A stretch of 64,000 nucleotides of DNA from Epilithonimonas tenax DSM 16811 (lineage in GTDB: Bacteria; Bacteroidota; Bacteroidia; Flavobacteriales; Weeksellaceae). A program made the position numbers and the translations under genes. The notes beneath the pieces are model-generated. The model was not told the origin of the DNA and did no database searches. It worked only from the letters and a program-made list of their open reading frames with translations. How positions within the stretch are numbered: position 1 is the stretch's first letter; each line of letters starts with the position of its first letter. Positions 62,332-64,000 of the stretch are shown piece after piece. The stretch covers positions 1 through 64,000 of the forward strand of contig NZ_AUAA01000001.1 in assembly GCF_000428485.1 (NCBI RefSeq), written 5' to 3'.

Positions 62332-62943
62332 ATGAATGCTACCATCAAAGACCGTTGCGAAATTATCAGCCAAAACTTTAAAGAGATCAATGCTGAACGG
62401 AAAATGCGATTGGAAAAATTAGCAGATCATATTCAGGGAAAATCAGACTCCGGCAAAGCAATCCATTTGCTTTATGTTTGTACGCACAACTCGCGCAGAA
62501 GTCATCTGGGACAGGTTTGGGCGAAGGTTGCTGCAGATTTTTACGGCTTTGATATTGAAACATTTTCAGCAGGTACAGAGGCGACAGCTTTTAACCAGAA
62601 CGCCATTGACGCACTCATCTTTTCAGGTTTTGAGGTAAAAAAGCTGGATGAATCTGATAATCCAACATACCAAGTCATTTTTGGAGAAAACAAATCGAAT
62701 CTCTGTTTTTCCAAAACGATAGAGCACGCCAGTCTGCCGAAAGAAAACTTTGTCGCCGTGATGACTTGTGGTGATGCAGACGATAATTGCCCTTTCATTC
62801 CAGGATGCGATCTGCGGATTGGAACGACCTATTTTGATCCGAAATCTTACGATGACTCTTGTCTTGAAAACGAAAAATATAACGAAAGAAGCAATCAAAT
62901 CGCCATGGAATGCCTGTATGTTTTTTCCTTAATTAAAAAATAA
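62332..62943 (+). CDS. Arsenate reductase, LMW-PTP-like
   Basis: A 203-residue cytosolic protein with the P-loop C50-THNSR-R56-S (CX5R), SAGTEATAF, and cysteines near the C-terminal half ([16 protein letters not shown]). The thioredoxin-type ArsC reduces arsenate to arsenite using three cysteines; this longer Bacteroidota variant (sometimes named protein-tyrosine-phosphatase) keeps the same layout. Its place between DUF6428 and acr3 supports arsenate reduction. Confidence 0.87.
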   Translation: MNATIKDRCEIISQNFKEINAERKMRLEKLADHIQGKSDSGKAIHLLYVCTHNSRRSHLGQVWAKVAADFYGFDIETFSAGTEATAFNQNAIDALIFSGFEVKKLDESDNPTYQVIFGENKSNLCFSKTIEHASLPKENFVAVMTCGDADDNCPFIPGCDLRIGTTYFDPKSYDDSCLENEKYNERSNQIAMECLYVFSLIKK

Positions 62944-62947
62944 ATTG

Positions 62948-63979
62948 ATGCAGACGAAACTAAAATTTCTCGACCGTTTTCTCACCGTTTGGATTTTCCT
63001 TGCCATGGCCATTGGCATTGGATTAGGGTTTGTTTTTCCAGACATTTCCAAAACTGTAGATTCGTTTACCTTGGGCACCATCAATATTCCGCTGGCATTG
63101 GGACTTATACTGATGATGTATCCGCCATTGGCAAAAGTGGATTATTCTCTGCTACCCGTTGCTCTCAGAGACAAAAAGACAGTTTCACTTTCTTTGTTGC
63201 TGAACTGGATCGTGGGTCCGATTTTGATGTTCATTTTGGCCATTATCTTTTTGAAAAGCGAACCGGACTATATGGTCGGCTTGATATTAATTGGCTTGGC
63301 AAGATGCATCGCAATGGTGATCGTCTGGAATGATTTGGCAAAAGGAAACCGTGAGTATGCTGCACTTTTGGTAGCACTCAACAGTATTTTTCAAATCTTT
63401 TCGTATAGCTTTTTTGTGTGGCTTTTCATTCATGTTTTACCGCAGAAATTAGGTTTTGGAGATTTCCATATTTCGGTACCGATGCGCGATGTGACAGAAA
63501 GTGTTTTGATCTATCTAGGAATTCCTTTCTTAGCAGGTTTTCTCAGCCGATCTATTTTGGTCAAATTAAAAGGAACAGAATGGTACAACATAAAATTTGT
63601 TCCTGCAATTTCACCGTTGACGTTGTATGCATTACTGTTTACCATCGTTTTAATGTTCAGTTTAAAAGGTGATAAAATTGTAGAATTGCCGATGGATGTG
63701 GTGAAAGTAGCTATTCCTTTGGTTATTTATTTTATATTAATGTTTTTCGTAAGTTTTTTCATCAATCAATCTATGAATGTTCCTTATGACAAAAATGCAG
63801 CGATCTCATTCACGGCTACCGGAAACAATTTTGAACTGGCTATTGCGGTGGCTATTTCTGTCTTCGGAATTCATTCTGCACAGGCCTTTGTTGGGGTAAT
63901 TGGGCCGCTGATAGAAGTTCCGGTTCTGATTTTGCTGGTAAAAGTGAGTTTGTGGTTAAGAAAAAAATGCTACCGTTAA
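62948..63979 (+). CDS. acr3: ACR3-family arsenite efflux permease
   Basis: The ATG at 62948 gives 343 residues; the frame could also start at TTG three bases earlier. About ten membrane helices are present. The conserved cysteine of ACR3 proteins is in [14 protein letters not shown], and the late block [20 protein letters not shown] holds the conserved glutamate. It pumps arsenite out, completing the arsR-DUF6428-reductase-acr3 operon. The last 21 bases of the window after it show nothing. Confidence 0.95.
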   Translation: MQTKLKFLDRFLTVWIFLAMAIGIGLGFVFPDISKTVDSFTLGTINIPLALGLILMMYPPLAKVDYSLLPVALRDKKTVSLSLLLNWIVGPILMFILAIIFLKSEPDYMVGLILIGLARCIAMVIVWNDLAKGNREYAALLVALNSIFQIFSYSFFVWLFIHVLPQKLGFGDFHISVPMRDVTESVLIYLGIPFLAGFLSRSILVKLKGTEWYNIKFVPAISPLTLYALLFTIVLMFSLKGDKIVELPMDVVKVAIPLVIYFILMFFVSFFINQSMNVPYDKNAAISFTATGNNFELAIAVAISVFGIHSAQAFVGVIGPLIEVPVLILLVKVSLWLRKKCYR

Positions 63980-64000
63980 CTGTTCTCGTTTTATAATGTG

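Noticed and set aside
1-64000. CRISPR arrays, tRNA or rRNA genes, riboswitches
   Set aside because: No regularly spaced direct repeats with unique spacers, no tRNA cloverleaf and no conserved rRNA sequence were seen by eye; no riboswitch core was recognised. A covariance-model scan would be needed to exclude small RNAs.

Overview
The window reads as chromosome of a low-GC Bacteroidota of the Flavobacteriia, most likely a Chryseobacterium or Epilithonimonas relative. This rests on the SusC/SusD pair, a type IX secretion (T9SS) sorting tail, TAnnTTTG promoter elements, typical flavobacterial protein sequences and short palindromic intergenic repeats. No rRNA, tRNA or CRISPR array was seen. From 1 to 50.8 kb all recognised genes but one lie on the minus strand.

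Layout. 0-0.24 kb: truncated N-terminus of an ISAon1-type transposase. 0.4-14.5 kb: a minus-strand xylan/pentose/galactose cluster (acetylesterase, GPH symporter, GH10 xylanase, GH43, GH67, transaldolase-like protein, split transketolase, galK, galT, HAD phosphatase). 15.3-16.0 kb: a single plus-strand Nudix-type regulator. 16.0-23.3 kb: arabinose cluster araB-araD-araA, aldose 1-epimerase, sodium:sugar symporter. 23.7-26.4 kb: secreted GH30 xylanase with T9SS tail. 27.2-48.6 kb: xylose/glucuronoxylan cluster headed by a second Nudix-type regulator, then xylB, xylA, susC, susD, the full glucuronate-to-KDG-to-pyruvate route (uxuA, an SDR reductase, uxaC, kdgK, eda), a hexuronate MFS carrier, GH43, GH35 and GH115. 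49.2-60.9 kb: mixed genes (Na+/H+ antiporter, YceI-porin-YceI, MutS2-like ATPase, eRF1-like small protein, DUF1684, AI-2E transporter, RsmI-like methyltransferase, dicarboxylate symporter, LMW-PTP). 61.4-64 kb: arsenic operon arsR-DUF6428-arsenate reductase-acr3.

How the genes fit together. Secreted or surface GH10, GH30, GH115, GH43 and the esterase would debranch and cut acetylated (methyl)glucuronoxylan. SusC/SusD would import oligosaccharides, GH67 and GH43 finish them, and the GPH, SSS and MFS carriers move sugars across the inner membrane. Xylose and arabinose converge on xylulose 5-phosphate and feed transketolase and the transaldolase-like enzyme. Glucuronate released by GH67 and GH115 goes through UxaC, the SDR, UxuA, KdgK and Eda. 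Galactose is handled by the epimerase, GalK and GalT.

The main points for a second look are: two Nudix-fold regulators that have lost catalytic glutamates, beside candidate palindromic operators; a mutarotase whose lipoprotein signal peptide is separated from it by one base in an A8 tract; a six-copy dispersed palindromic element, one copy lying between the transketolase halves; a glycosidase C-terminal remnant; and an ArsR operator overlapping its promoter.
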